Source of the DNA: Endozoicomonas sp. ISHI1
GTDB lineage: Bacteria > Pseudomonadota > Gammaproteobacteria > Pseudomonadales > Endozoicomonadaceae
NCBI RefSeq assembly: GCF_024606225.1
Contig: NZ_JAGRPU010000010.1
Span: 62,001-126,000, forward strand
Length of the DNA stretch: 64,000 bases
Direction: 5' to 3'
Shown here in pieces: positions 18,929 to 27,345 of this stretch; within the stretch, counting starts at the first letter, position 1, and each line of letters begins with the position of its first letter. Under the pieces are notes generated by a model. The model worked only from the letters and a program-made list of their open reading frames with translations. It was not told the origin of the DNA and made no database searches. The position numbers were made by a program, and so were the translations under genes.

Positions 18929-19702
18929 CTAAAGAACCAGAGATCGTAGAATTGCCAGAACGGTCTGAGTCAATCGCGTGAAGACACCGTTCAGGGTCGA
19001 ACTGATCAGCATCAGAATAAATATGCCTGCCAGCATGGTCAGAGGAAAACCCAGACTGAAAATATTGAATTGCGGAGCTGAGCGGTTCATGACACCAAAG
19101 GTGAAAGTGACAATTAATAAGGCAACAATGGCAGGTAGAACCATCAATAGTGCGCTGGCAAACATCCAGCCGCCCATGGCGGGCATTTGGTGAATATCCA
19201 GTTGACTGACAGAAAAGGGTGCAATGGGAATGGTATTAAAGCTCTCTACAACAATAGAAATGACGACCAGATGCCCATCAACCGCCAGAAACATCAGGAA
19301 ACTCAGTAGCTGGAATACCTGGCTGATAACCGGAATCTGGGCGCCATTCATCGGATCGAACATGACCGCCATACCCAGACCCATCTGCAGGGAGAGCATC
19401 TGACCGGCGGAGGTGAAAATAGCGAAATAGATTTGCAGTACCATCGCCATTAAAAGCCCGACAGCCAGCTGTTGTGCAGTGATCAAAAGGGCTGCACCCG
19501 ATAATGGTTCAACAGCGGGCACCGCAGGTAACATAGGGGCAACAATAATAGTGATGGCCATCGCCAGAATAACCCGGATTCTGGGTGCTACTACCTGGCT
19601 ACTGATAATGGGCATCGCCAGAAAGAGTGCACCGATACGAAAAAATGGCCAGAGATACTGACCGATCAAGCCTACCACCTCAGAGAAGGTAAAGGTCCCC
19701 AT
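18929..19702 (-). CDS. fliR: Flagellar export gate protein FliR
   Basis: The 257-residue, highly hydrophobic protein has the FliR pattern (LWPFFRIGALFLAMPIISSQVVAPRIRVILAMAITIIVAP, LQMGLGMAVMFDPMNGAQIPVISQVFQLLSFLMFLAVDGHLVVI). It completes the FliPQR export pore. It starts on the base where fliQ ends (1-bp overlap) and is followed by flhB after 10 bp, the conserved local order. Confidence 0.96.
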   Translation of the reverse strand: MGTFTFSEVVGLIGQYLWPFFRIGALFLAMPIISSQVVAPRIRVILAMAITIIVAPMLPAVPAVEPLSGAALLITAQQLAVGLLMAMVLQIYFAIFTSAGQMLSLQMGLGMAVMFDPMNGAQIPVISQVFQLLSFLMFLAVDGHLVVISIVVESFNTIPIAPFSVSQLDIHQMPAMGGWMFASALLMVLPAIVALLIVTFTFGVMNRSAPQFNIFSLGFPLTMLAGIFILMLISSTLNGVFTRLTQTVLAILRSLVL

Positions 19703-19971
19703 CAGGCCAGCATCTCCGGGATAAATTCATACAACCGGAGAAACAGATCCATAAATTCCTGAATCAGCCAGGGGCCAGTGAGGCCTATAGTGACCAGTGT
19801 CGCCAGCAAACGGGGCAGGAAACTGAGGGTTTGTTCATTGATTTGAGTCGCTGCCTGCAGTGTGCTGACCACAAGGCCAACCAGCAGTCCGGGCATCACA
19901 ATTACCGAGACCATCAGAACAATGAGGGTCAGCGCATCACGAAAAAGGTCTGCCACAACTTCCGGTGTCAT
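19702..19971 (-). CDS. fliQ: Flagellar export gate protein FliQ
   Basis: The 89-residue protein has two membrane helices and the FliQ motifs MTPEVVADLFRDALTLIVLM, VSTLQAATQINEQTLSFLPRLLATL, and GPWLIQEFMDL. It belongs to the FliPQR pore. It is the first gene of the leftward operon; a good ribosome-binding site (AGAGGAAACCCC before the ATG) supports the start. It is transcribed divergently from flagellin. Confidence 0.96.
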   Translation of the reverse strand: MTPEVVADLFRDALTLIVLMVSVIVMPGLLVGLVVSTLQAATQINEQTLSFLPRLLATLVTIGLTGPWLIQEFMDLFLRLYEFIPEMLA

Positions 19972-20201
19972 GGGGTTTCCTCTGGATAAAAATAAATGCG
20001 TTATAAATATATAAAAACATTTTTTTACTTTAAAAACGACTTAAAGAAATGACAAATTTTGTTAAATATTCTCCTTACGCGATTAATTAAAAAAAACGGC
20101 AGCTCTATTTAAGAAATTCAGAATCCCTTCCGAGTGGTACTTATCAACAGGCAGTACGTTGAAGTAATCAAGCGATTAAACCTGAATAGGGAATTAGTAA
20201 A
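19972..20201. promoter_or_regulatory. Divergent AT-rich promoter region between fliQ and flagellin
   Basis: This 230-bp gap is strongly AT-rich with A and T runs, and carries promoters for both the fliQRBAMNP operon and flagellin. On the minus strand, TTGTCA (plus-strand 20051-20056) and TAAAGT (20027-20032), 18 bp apart, form a sigma-70-like candidate for fliQ. For flagellin, only poor sigma-28 candidates were found: TAAAGAAA at 20042 with GTTAAATA after 11 bp, and a GCGATTAA at 20079 with wrong spacing. No sigma-54 element (TGGCAC-N5-TTGC) was seen. Confidence 0.35.
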
Positions 20202-21005
20202 ATGGCAATGACCGTAAATACCAATATCTTCTCTCAGAATGCCCAGCGTAATTTGGGTAAGACTGAGACAGGTCTTCAGACCGCCATGCAGCGTCTGTCT
20301 TCTGGTATGCGTATTAACAGTGCTAAGGATGATGCCGCCGGTTTGCAGATTGCGAATAAAATGGCTGCACAAATTGGTGGACTGGGTGTCGCTATCCGAA
20401 ATGCCAACGATGGCATCTCCATGGCCCAGACTGCTGAAGGTGCTATGAGCGAGATCACTAACTCTTTGCTGCGTATGAGGGATCTGGCTTTGCAGGCATC
20501 AAGTGGTACCTATGAGGCTGCTGATGTGACTGCCCTGCAAGCCGAATACGATGCTCAACTGGCTGAGATTACCCGTATTGCCTCAACGACTGAGTTTAAC
20601 GGGACAACCGTTCTTGGCGCAGGTACTGTCGAAATTGCAGTTGACTATACCGATGCTACCACCAATAACATAGACCTCAATTTTACTGCCGTTGCGCTGA
20701 CGGCTGTTACCTTTACCGATGCCGCCACAGCTCAAACGGCAGTGGGTGCATTGGATGTCGATATTGCCGCCTACGACGCTGTTCGGGCCAGTCTTGGTGC
20801 ATCCCAAAACCGACTGACCACTACCGTCAATAACCTTTCAAATATCCGTGAAAACCTGAGTGCTTCCAGAAGCCGTATCGTGGATACTGATTTTGCTGCA
20901 GAAACAGCGAATCTGAGTAAGTATCAGGTCATGCAACAGGCCGGTACTGCTGTGTTGGCTCAGGCTAACGCTATACCTCAGAACATTCTGTCTCTGCTGC
21001 GATAA
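20202..21005 (+). CDS. fliC: Flagellin (lateral type)
   Basis: The 267-residue flagellin is short and consists mainly of the D0/D1 core: N-terminal [36 protein letters not shown] and [16 protein letters not shown], and C-terminal [65 protein letters not shown]. The variable surface domain is reduced to about 70 residues rich in Thr, Ala and Asp. Small flagellins of this kind make lateral (LafA) filaments. It is a single-gene unit closed by a strong terminator at 21059-21085. Confidence 0.97.
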   Translation: MAMTVNTNIFSQNAQRNLGKTETGLQTAMQRLSSGMRINSAKDDAAGLQIANKMAAQIGGLGVAIRNANDGISMAQTAEGAMSEITNSLLRMRDLALQASSGTYEAADVTALQAEYDAQLAEITRIASTTEFNGTTVLGAGTVEIAVDYTDATTNNIDLNFTAVALTAVTFTDAATAQTAVGALDVDIAAYDAVRASLGASQNRLTTTVNNLSNIRENLSASRSRIVDTDFAAETANLSKYQVMQQAGTAVLAQANAIPQNILSLLR

Positions 21006-21058
21006 TCGCTTCAGGACAGTTTGTAAAATTCAGTCAGCTTTAATGCTGATCGTCTTTG

Positions 21059-21085
21059 TGGGAGCTAACCAGCTCCCATTTTTTT
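21059..21085 (+). terminator. Rho-independent terminator after flagellin gene
   Basis: A perfect 8-bp stem (TGGGAGCT / AGCTCCCA) with an AACC loop is followed directly by seven T residues. It lies 54 bp after the flagellin stop and separates this highly expressed gene from the fliD operon. Confidence 0.92.
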
Positions 21086-21106
21086 ATAGAGCTGTCTGTT
21101 ATTCGG

Positions 21107-21133
21107 TTATGTTTCTCAAAGCAGTGCCGACTG
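21107..21133 (+). promoter_or_regulatory. Sigma-28-like promoter for fliDSKLA-motAB
   Basis: TTATGTTT, 11 bp, then GCCGACTG agrees with the sigma-28 consensus at 11 of 16 positions, with correct spacing and a full GCCGA core. It lies between the flagellin terminator and the fliD start. Sigma-28 control of filament cap, chaperone and motor genes is standard. Since fliA itself lies in this operon, the promoter would be autocatalytic. Confidence 0.5.
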
Positions 21134-21148
21134 AATAAAAGCAGGCAT

Positions 21149-21165
21149 TAATCAGAGGCTGATTA
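21149..21165. promoter_or_regulatory. Palindrome TAATCAG-AGG-CTGATTA over the fliD start
   Basis: This perfect 17-bp palindrome covers the fliD ribosome-binding region (AGAGG) and the first base of its ATG. It is identical in both arms to the site at 11595-11611 before the methylase-like gene. A protein bound here, or an RNA hairpin formed here, could block fliD translation or transcription; this is inference. Confidence 0.5.
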
Positions 21166-22514
21166 TGTTCAGTTTGAATGGCATTTTCTCGGGACTCGAT
21201 GTGAGCTCCATGGTGAACGCTTTGGTGGAGGCTGAGCGTGCTCCGACCGAAAGCCGTTATGCCCGCAGAGAGGAGGCCTTTAACGTGGAACTCTCTGCTG
21301 TTGGGACGCTAAAGTCTGCTCTGGATGATTTTAATACCCAGATAGAAAGCCTGAATAGCATCAGTAAATTCAGTCCCAGGGCAGTCAGCATCAGTAATGA
21401 GTCAGTTCTGAGTGCAACTGTTTCCAGCAGCGCCGGGGCAGGCAGTTATCAGTTTTATGTGGATCAGCTGGCCACCCGCCATCAGACGGTATCCACATCT
21501 ATTGCTTCAGATGCCACCGTTGGTTCCGGAACGGTCAACCTCTCGGTTAACGGTGAAAGCTTCTCTGTTGTTATCGAACCGGGAACAGAGAGCCTGACTG
21601 ATGTACGTGATGCCATAAACAATGCTGCTGATAACTCCGGAGTGCAGGCAACAATTATCAATGAAAGCGGTCAGCAACGTCTTATGCTGACTAGCGAGAA
21701 ATCTGGCGCAGCAAACACCATAACGAGTGATTTCAGTGGCCTTTCCGGTGGATCAGAAACTCTGGGATCCTTTACCGACTTGCAGGTGGCAGTCGATGCC
21801 AGCATACGGTTTGGTTCAGGGGCCTCTGCCATCACTATTACTTCCGAAGATAACCAGCTCGAAAATCTTATTGATGGCGTCACGCTTGATTTGAAAGCCG
21901 TCAGCACAGATCCGGTAACCGTAAATATTTCCATAGACAAAGACAGCCTGAAAGAGTCTATGCAGGGGTTTGTGGATGCCTGGAACAATGTTAAGTCTAC
22001 CCTTGATAACCTGACGGATTTCAACGGTATTACAGCGGGGCCTCTTAATGGTGATGCCCAGGCCCGGGCTATTGAGGGACAGTTGAGAAGTGTCATCAGC
22101 TCTTTATACGGTGAAGACGGTGACACATTCAGAACGCTCGGGCAATTGGGGCTGACAACCACCGAAGACGGCTCGTTAAATCTGGATTCCGATAGTCTGG
22201 ATGAAGCTCTGGCTAACAACTTTGATGAATTGGCAGAAGTGCTGGCCGGTGAAGATGGCTTAATGAGTCAACTGGCAGCCGTTCTCACACCTCACCTTGA
22301 AAGTAGCGGAACGCTTGACAGTCGGGAAGACAGGATTAATGAAGGCTTGAGTGATATTGAAGATGATCGTGCCGCACTGGAGTTGAGACTGGAACGAACC
22401 CGCAGTTATTACCAGAATCAGTTCCTGACGATGGAAAGTATTCTGGCATCACTGAGTGGAACCAGTGATTGGATCACCAGCAGTCTGAATAGTCTGAATA
22501 ACAATAATTCCTGA
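21165..22514 (+). CDS. fliD: Filament cap protein FliD (HAP2)
   Basis: The 449-residue protein has the FliD N-terminus (GIFSGLDVSSMVNALVEAERAP), the FliD central beta domains (GSYQFYVDQLATRHQTVS, NGESFSVVIEPGTESLTDVRDAINNA) and the C-terminal coiled region (INEGLSDIEDDRAALELRLERTRSYYQNQFLTMESILASLSGTSDWITSSL). It caps the growing filament and folds flagellin into place. It opens the fliD-fliS-fliK-fliL-fliA-motA-motB operon. Confidence 0.96.
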   Translation: MFSLNGIFSGLDVSSMVNALVEAERAPTESRYARREEAFNVELSAVGTLKSALDDFNTQIESLNSISKFSPRAVSISNESVLSATVSSSAGAGSYQFYVDQLATRHQTVSTSIASDATVGSGTVNLSVNGESFSVVIEPGTESLTDVRDAINNAADNSGVQATIINESGQQRLMLTSEKSGAANTITSDFSGLSGGSETLGSFTDLQVAVDASIRFGSGASAITITSEDNQLENLIDGVTLDLKAVSTDPVTVNISIDKDSLKESMQGFVDAWNNVKSTLDNLTDFNGITAGPLNGDAQARAIEGQLRSVISSLYGEDGDTFRTLGQLGLTTTEDGSLNLDSDSLDEALANNFDELAEVLAGEDGLMSQLAAVLTPHLESSGTLDSREDRINEGLSDIEDDRAALELRLERTRSYYQNQFLTMESILASLSGTSDWITSSLNSLNNNNS

Positions 22515-22527
22515 TCATGGAGGGGTC

Positions 22528-22929
22528 ATGAAGCAAAAAGGTCTGGGTGCTTATAAACAACAGGAAAAAGCAGGTGTAGAAGCGTCTGATTCTGTTCAGC
22601 TGGTGGGTGTGTTGTTTACTAAACTGATGGACAATCTGGCTAAGGCAAGCCACTACATTGAGCGAAAAGATTTTACCAACAAGTCGGATCGACTCTCCCT
22701 TGCCATCGAAATTCTGCTGGTACTGGAACAGTCACTGGATTTTCAAAAAGGCGGTGACTTAGCCGACAATCTTCAATCGTTATATCTCTATTGTATTAGA
22801 CGTTTAACAGATGCCAATACAGGTAATGATGTGTCCGCTATCAGTGAAGTGATGGGGCTGTTAAAAGAAATTCAGGAAGCCTGGACTTATATTTCCACAC
22901 CTCAAGCTGCGATGGCAACTATCCAGTAA
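22528..22929 (+). CDS. fliS: Flagellin export chaperone FliS
   Basis: The 133-residue helical protein has the FliS pattern: LGAYKQQEKAGVEASD at the start, LVGVLFTKLMDNLAKASHYIERKDFTNKSDRLSLAIEILLVLEQSLDFQKGGDLADNLQSLYLYCIRRL, then a C-terminal EVMGLLKEIQEAW helix. It binds the C-terminus of flagellin in the cytoplasm before export. It is 13 bp from both fliD and fliK. No fliT follows it. Confidence 0.95.
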   Translation: MKQKGLGAYKQQEKAGVEASDSVQLVGVLFTKLMDNLAKASHYIERKDFTNKSDRLSLAIEILLVLEQSLDFQKGGDLADNLQSLYLYCIRRLTDANTGNDVSAISEVMGLLKEIQEAWTYISTPQAAMATIQ

Positions 22930-22942
22930 CGGGGCGGTTTGA

Positions 22943-24196
22943 ATGGAAAATCAGGGACTGCCAGTTTTTTCGTTGTTATCTTTGTCCGGTTCGGTGCCGT
23001 CGGTTGAGGGTGCCCAACCGCAGGTCATGGCGGCTGCTCAGGCAGCTACAACCTCTTCAGAGTTGACGTTTGACACCATTCTTCAACAGTTTTCCTCAAT
23101 AGAATCTGCAGCCACAGAGTTAGTCTCTCCAGAGCTTTTATCTCCGGAGCTTTTATCTCCACAATTGTTGCCTGTTAATTGGCAGGCAAAATCAGATGTG
23201 CTTTTGGCAAGCCCGGGGGCTTCAGAACGGACAAAGCATTTTCCCGTTACACACTTGCCAATAGTGACAAGCGAGAAAAAACCTGAACAGGCCACTGTGG
23301 AGATAAAAAATACCTCTTTAACAGAAGGGGTAACTGAACGACCCGATTCAAATGTGTCAATGCCCATAAAGGCTGCAAAACTCCAGCTGCCTGTCCGAAC
23401 CCGGGCATCAGAGGTCTCTTTGACTCCGGTTATCACCCAGAGGGCGACTCAGGCTCAAAGACCATTAACGGATGTTAATCAGGTGTTGGAGGTAAATCAC
23501 CAAACAGAAAAGCTCAGGCCGGAAGTCACATTAAAACCGGATCAAATCCTGGCAGAAGCCAAAGTGCCGGAGATAAAAAATCACAATGGAATAAAAGAAA
23601 TTCCAGCTCCGCAGCCTCTGTTCAATCTTGAAATGGAGCGAAAGGCCACTCTAAAAACAGTGCCTGTATTGATGCAACAATCTGAGTCAATAACGGCCAT
23701 TGCTCATCAGGCGCCACAACATTCTGTTTCAATTCAGATGACTGAGCCATCATCAGCCGCTCAGTCACCTCTAGTTAAACAACCTTTCCTGCAACCTGAA
23801 CTAGCCCAGCGACCGTTTGGGCAGACAGTGGTCCAGATGATTAAGCAGGGTGAGCAGAAAATGGAGTTTCGCTTAGACCCACCGGAATTAGGCCGGGTAA
23901 CGCTGACTGTGAGCGTTGATAGAGACGCTGTCAGCCTTCAGGCGATAACGGCAACACCGGCAGCCAGAGACTTGTTGCTGCTTCATGGCGATCGCCTGCG
24001 GGAAGCTCTTAATAGTGAATCACTGACTCTGGGGCAAATGTCAGTGGATGTGGGTAGCCAGAAAGAGGCCGATACATCGGAACAATCTTCAGAATACCTG
24101 CCCACCGCCGATGGTTGTCATGAATCAAAGGGTTATCAGAGTGCCCAGGAACAATTCAGGGTTCATGGCGGCAGATTATTGGATCATTTCGTTTAA
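22943..24196 (+). CDS. fliK: Flagellar hook-length control protein FliK (LafE-like)
   Basis: The 417-residue protein has a long, poorly conserved Gln/Pro/Thr/Ser-rich N-terminal part and the conserved FliK C-terminal domain (residues about 290-385: QTVVQMIKQGEQKMEFRLDPPELGRVTLTVSVDRDAVSLQAITATPAARDLLLLHGDRLREALNSESLTLGQMSVDV). FliK measures hook length and signals FlhB to switch substrates. Residues near 60-72 contain a short tandem repeat SPELLSPELLSPQLL encoded by 15-bp DNA repeats near 23130-23165. The position between fliS and fliL is typical of lateral systems. Confidence 0.92.
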   Translation: MENQGLPVFSLLSLSGSVPSVEGAQPQVMAAAQAATTSSELTFDTILQQFSSIESAATELVSPELLSPELLSPQLLPVNWQAKSDVLLASPGASERTKHFPVTHLPIVTSEKKPEQATVEIKNTSLTEGVTERPDSNVSMPIKAAKLQLPVRTRASEVSLTPVITQRATQAQRPLTDVNQVLEVNHQTEKLRPEVTLKPDQILAEAKVPEIKNHNGIKEIPAPQPLFNLEMERKATLKTVPVLMQQSESITAIAHQAPQHSVSIQMTEPSSAAQSPLVKQPFLQPELAQRPFGQTVVQMIKQGEQKMEFRLDPPELGRVTLTVSVDRDAVSLQAITATPAARDLLLLHGDRLREALNSESLTLGQMSVDVGSQKEADTSEQSSEYLPTADGCHESKGYQSAQEQFRVHGGRLLDHFV

Positions 24197-24226
24197 CAGA
24201 TCATCGGAAAAGGAGTTTTTGGACTC

Positions 24227-24739
24227 ATGGCAGATGAAAAGGAAAGCAGTGCCTCTGAAGACAAAAATTCAGGCAACAGCAAGTTATTAATCATCATCAT
24301 TATTCTTCTGGTGCTGTTGCTGGCTGGTGGTGGCGGTTTTGTAGCAATGACAATGATGGCTCCTAAAGAGCAACCGCAACAGCAACAGCAACAGCAACCG
24401 CAGCAACCAGTGGCAGCATTGGCGCCACCCAGTTTTATGATGCTTGAGCCGTTTATTATCACTCTTAAAAGTGATGCCCGACCTCGATATATGCAGATAA
24501 AACTGTCATGGATGGTACGGGATGAAACGGTGATCGCAACACTGGAAGCTTATCGGCCACTTATTCGTAATGAAGTCATCAACTACCTGGGCTCTCTCTC
24601 TTATGAACAGGTTAAAGCCGGGGGCGTCACAGAGATTATCCGCGCTGAAACGCTGGCAAGAGTGAATGCACTGCTGGACAAAGAGAGGGTGGGAGCAAGG
24701 GTGGATGACTGTCTGATTACGGATCTTGTGATTCAGTAG
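24227..24739 (+). CDS. fliL: Flagellar basal-body protein FliL (LafF-like)
   Basis: The 170-residue protein has a charged N-terminus, one membrane helix (residues about 22-47, LLIIIIILLVLLLAGGGGFVAMT), a glutamine-rich linker (49-61) and the periplasmic FliL domain (FIITLKSDARPRYMQIKLSWMVRD, TLEAYRPLIRNEVINYLGSLSYEQV). FliL rings surround and activate stator units. The glutamine stretch is encoded by a CAA/CAG microsatellite. The last residues (VDDCLITDLVIQ) follow the family pattern. Confidence 0.93.
   Translation: MADEKESSASEDKNSGNSKLLIIIIILLVLLLAGGGGFVAMTMMAPKEQPQQQQQQQPQQPVAALAPPSFMMLEPFIITLKSDARPRYMQIKLSWMVRDETVIATLEAYRPLIRNEVINYLGSLSYEQVKAGGVTEIIRAETLARVNALLDKERVGARVDDCLITDLVIQ
24371..24409 (+). 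repeat. CAA/CAG microsatellite encoding a poly-Gln linker in fliL
   Basis: Repeated CAACAG units encode residues 49-61 of FliL (QPQQQQQQQPQQP) just outside the membrane helix. Such in-frame hexamer repeats can change length by slippage without breaking the gene, altering the linker between membrane and ring domain. Confidence 0.85.
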
Positions 24740-24746
24740 CAGCTTA

Positions 24747-25490
24747 GTGGCAGACATGCAGCAAAAAGGACTTAACGCTTATCGCCAACAGGCAGGAAAT
24801 CAGCGGGATGTTCTGGTTAAGCAGCACTTGTCCCTGGTTAAGAAGATTGTGCTGCATCTGGCCAGCAGTCTGGGCAGCAACATCTCCCGGGATGATCTCT
24901 TGCAAGCAGGCATGATGGGTCTGCTGGATGCTGCCAGTCGTTATGATCCGGGTCGCAAAGTCCCCTTTGAACAGTTTGCCAAAACCCGGATTCGAGGCGC
25001 AGTGATTGATGAGCTACGACAGTGGGACTGGCGCAGCAGAACAGACCGGGAACACGGGCAGAAAATCAGTAATGCCATCCAGAAGTTAAATACAAACCTG
25101 GGACGGGCTCCGTCCGAGTCCGAAATTGCAGAAGAACTTGGCGTCAGTCTTGAGCGATACCACCGTATGTTACAGGGCAGTAGTTCCGACAGTCTGTTGA
25201 GTCTGGATGGGCTGATGCAGGGTGAGTCTGACAGCCGAATCATAGAGATCAATGATGACGACTCTGTAGAAGTGGTTGCCATGGGTGGAGAGCGCAGTAA
25301 AGCTCTGGCAAAAGCATTACAGGAGCTGCCGGAACGAGAGCAACATCTGATGAATCTTTATTACGTTCATGAACTGAATATGAAAGAAATTGGAGAAGCT
25401 TTGGACCTGACGGAGGCCCGTATTTGTCAGTTACACCGTCAGGCTGTCTTACGATTGCGCTCGCTGCTGGAAGAATGGAACAGGGACTAA
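24747..25490 (+). CDS. fliA: Flagellar sigma-28 factor FliA (LafS-like)
   Basis: The 247-residue sigma factor has region 2 (HLSLVKKIVLHLASSLGSNISRDDLLQAGMMGLLDAASRYDPGRKVPFEQFAKTRIRGAVIDELRQWDW), region 3 (RAPSESEIAEELGVSLERYHRML) and region 4 (LPEREQHLMNLYYVHELNMKEIGEALDLTEARICQLHRQAVLRLRSLL). It directs transcription of late flagellar genes and is held by FlgM. The start is a GTG at 24747 or the ATG at 24756. It lies between fliL and motA, as lafS does in Vibrio lateral clusters. Confidence 0.96.
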   Translation: MADMQQKGLNAYRQQAGNQRDVLVKQHLSLVKKIVLHLASSLGSNISRDDLLQAGMMGLLDAASRYDPGRKVPFEQFAKTRIRGAVIDELRQWDWRSRTDREHGQKISNAIQKLNTNLGRAPSESEIAEELGVSLERYHRMLQGSSSDSLLSLDGLMQGESDSRIIEINDDDSVEVVAMGGERSKALAKALQELPEREQHLMNLYYVHELNMKEIGEALDLTEARICQLHRQAVLRLRSLLEEWNRD

Positions 25491-25494
25491 TGCT

Positions 25495-26346
25495 ATGAAA
25501 ATCTTGGGGCTACTGATCCAGCTTGGCTGCATCTTTGGTGGTTTTATGGCTGCTGGTGGTGAAATGGCGGCTATCTGGCAGCCCGCAGAAATAGTGATGA
25601 TTGGTGGTGGAGCATTGGGGGCATTCATCATTGCCAACCCAACTAACGTTGTGAAAGCGGCGGGACGGCACTTGGTTTATACCGTCAACAATTCAGGTTT
25701 TAATCGTGAATATTATGATGAGCTGCTCTCCCTTATGTATACATTATTTAATATGGCGAAAAAAAAGGGGGGGAGTAAGGCCCTTGAAGAGCACATAGAA
25801 AACCCTGAAAACAGTGATGTTTTTTCAAAATATCCTCTGATTATGAAGACGCCTCATATCTATAACTTCATTGCTGAAAACCTCAGGCTGTCACTGGTAG
25901 ACGGCATTGAACCCCACGAATACGAAACCATTATTGAGGAAGAAATTGAATCCATGGAGTCAGAAATGATGCGTCCGGCAGATGCTCTGCAGCTGATTTC
26001 GGATGCTTTGCCGGGCTTCGGTATTCTGGCAGCAGTATTGGGTATTGTTATTACGATGGGCGCGATAGATGGCCCGATGGATCAACTGGGCAGATTGATT
26101 GCTGCGGCTCTGACAGGGACTTTTCTTGGCATATTTATGGCCTACGGACTGGTTGGACCATGCGCAACGGCCATTGGTCACTCAATCAATCAGGAAATAA
26201 GAGCATTTGAATGCATTAAGGTGGGGCTGGGCACTAACAAGTCCGGGTTTCCTCCCATTGTTTCAGTTGATTCTGGCAGAAAAATGCTTTTTTCAGACAA
26301 ACGACCCACTTTCGGTGAACTGGAAGAGTTACTGGACGGCCAATGA
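25495..26346 (+). CDS. motA: Flagellar motor stator protein MotA (LafT-like)
   Basis: The 283-residue protein has four membrane helices and close resemblance to the enterobacterial proton-type MotA (LGCIFGGFMAAGGEMAAIWQPAEIVMIGGGALGAFIIAN; PADALQLISDALPGFGILAAVLGIVITMGAIDGP; LIAAALTGTFLGIFMAYGLVGP). The cytoplasmic loop carries charged residues for FliG contact. It forms the stator channel with MotB; the last 4 bp overlap motB. Ion type is inferred as H+ from the sequence type. Confidence 0.96.
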   Translation: MKILGLLIQLGCIFGGFMAAGGEMAAIWQPAEIVMIGGGALGAFIIANPTNVVKAAGRHLVYTVNNSGFNREYYDELLSLMYTLFNMAKKKGGSKALEEHIENPENSDVFSKYPLIMKTPHIYNFIAENLRLSLVDGIEPHEYETIIEEEIESMESEMMRPADALQLISDALPGFGILAAVLGIVITMGAIDGPMDQLGRLIAAALTGTFLGIFMAYGLVGPCATAIGHSINQEIRAFECIKVGLGTNKSGFPPIVSVDSGRKMLFSDKRPTFGELEELLDGQ

Positions 26347-27302
26347 GCAAAGGTCATGTTATTGTCATCAAAAAGAAGCATGGCGGTCATGGTGATGGTC
26401 ATCATGGAGGTTCATGGAAAGTAGCCTTTGCTGATTTTGCCATTGCCATGATGGCTTTGTTTCTTCTACTGTGGATTATGAGTGCCACTGATAAGGAGCA
26501 GAAGAAAGCCATTGCGACCTATTTTGAAGATCCGGGCTCATTCCGCCATCCAAGCAGCTCCAAGCCCATTAATTTTGGGGTAGCAAATACTGTGGTGGAT
26601 ATTCCCAAACCGGGGCCAGGCAAACAAGGCAGGGAAGACACTGAAGTTATTGCTGACCAAAACACCAAAACACTGAATAACACGCTGATTTTCGACAAGC
26701 TGTCCGATGAATTACAAAAATTGATCGGTGGCAGTAAGTCAGCCGGAAGATATGAAGATTACATTTATTTGGAGGAAACACCGGAAGGCTTGCGCATTGT
26801 CATTCTGGACAATAACAAGCGGGATATGTTTGAAAAGGGGAGGGCGAGACTGCAGCCATTTTTTCAGGATTTACTGCTTGAACTGGCCCCTATTCTGAAC
26901 AAACTTTCTTTCAACCTCATGATAAGCGGGCATACTGACAGCTCTGGCTTTCAGAGGAATGACTATTCAAACTGGGAGCTGTCATCAGCCCGGGCTCAGA
27001 TTGCAAGAAGAACGCTGGTTTTCGGAGGATTAGAAGAGTCCCGGATTATGATGGTATTGGGTATGGCTGACCGGGTATTGCGCAACCCTGAAAACCCTGA
27101 AGCCAGCTCCAATCGTAGAATTGAAATTCTGCTCCTGGCAAAAGATATGGAAGAGCGGATTGAAAAGATGTTTGCACCCATTGAAGAAGGCACCCAAAAG
27201 CTGAGCGAAGGAGACTCACGGAAAATGCGCAAAGCGCTCGAAAAAGCCAAAAGTAATCAACTCCCGGAAGAAATGAAAGACAATATAGAATGGGGCAATT
27301 AG
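26343..27302 (+). CDS. motB: Flagellar motor stator protein MotB (LafU-like)
   Basis: The 319-residue protein has an N-terminal His/Gly-rich stretch (KKKHGGHGDGHHGGSWK), one membrane helix containing the ion-binding Asp (FADFAIAMMALFLLLWIM), and a C-terminal OmpA-like peptidoglycan anchor (ISGHTDSSGF, NWELSSARAQIARRTLVFGG, RRIEILLL). It anchors the stator to the wall. It ends the operon and the flagellar locus; the convergent tcdA gene starts its 3' end 43 bp on. Confidence 0.96.
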   Translation: MSKGHVIVIKKKHGGHGDGHHGGSWKVAFADFAIAMMALFLLLWIMSATDKEQKKAIATYFEDPGSFRHPSSSKPINFGVANTVVDIPKPGPGKQGREDTEVIADQNTKTLNNTLIFDKLSDELQKLIGGSKSAGRYEDYIYLEETPEGLRIVILDNNKRDMFEKGRARLQPFFQDLLLELAPILNKLSFNLMISGHTDSSGFQRNDYSNWELSSARAQIARRTLVFGGLEESRIMMVLGMADRVLRNPENPEASSNRRIEILLLAKDMEERIEKMFAPIEEGTQKLSEGDSRKMRKALEKAKSNQLPEEMKDNIEWGN

Positions 27303-27345
27303 TTACCTGCCCAATGAGCCAGAAATATTCGATTCCGTCAGTTAC

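Noticed and set aside
20060-20090. Sigma-28 promoter for flagellin at the GCGATTAA element
   Set aside because: Spacing to the nearest TAAA element is about three bases short and the -10 core is poor.
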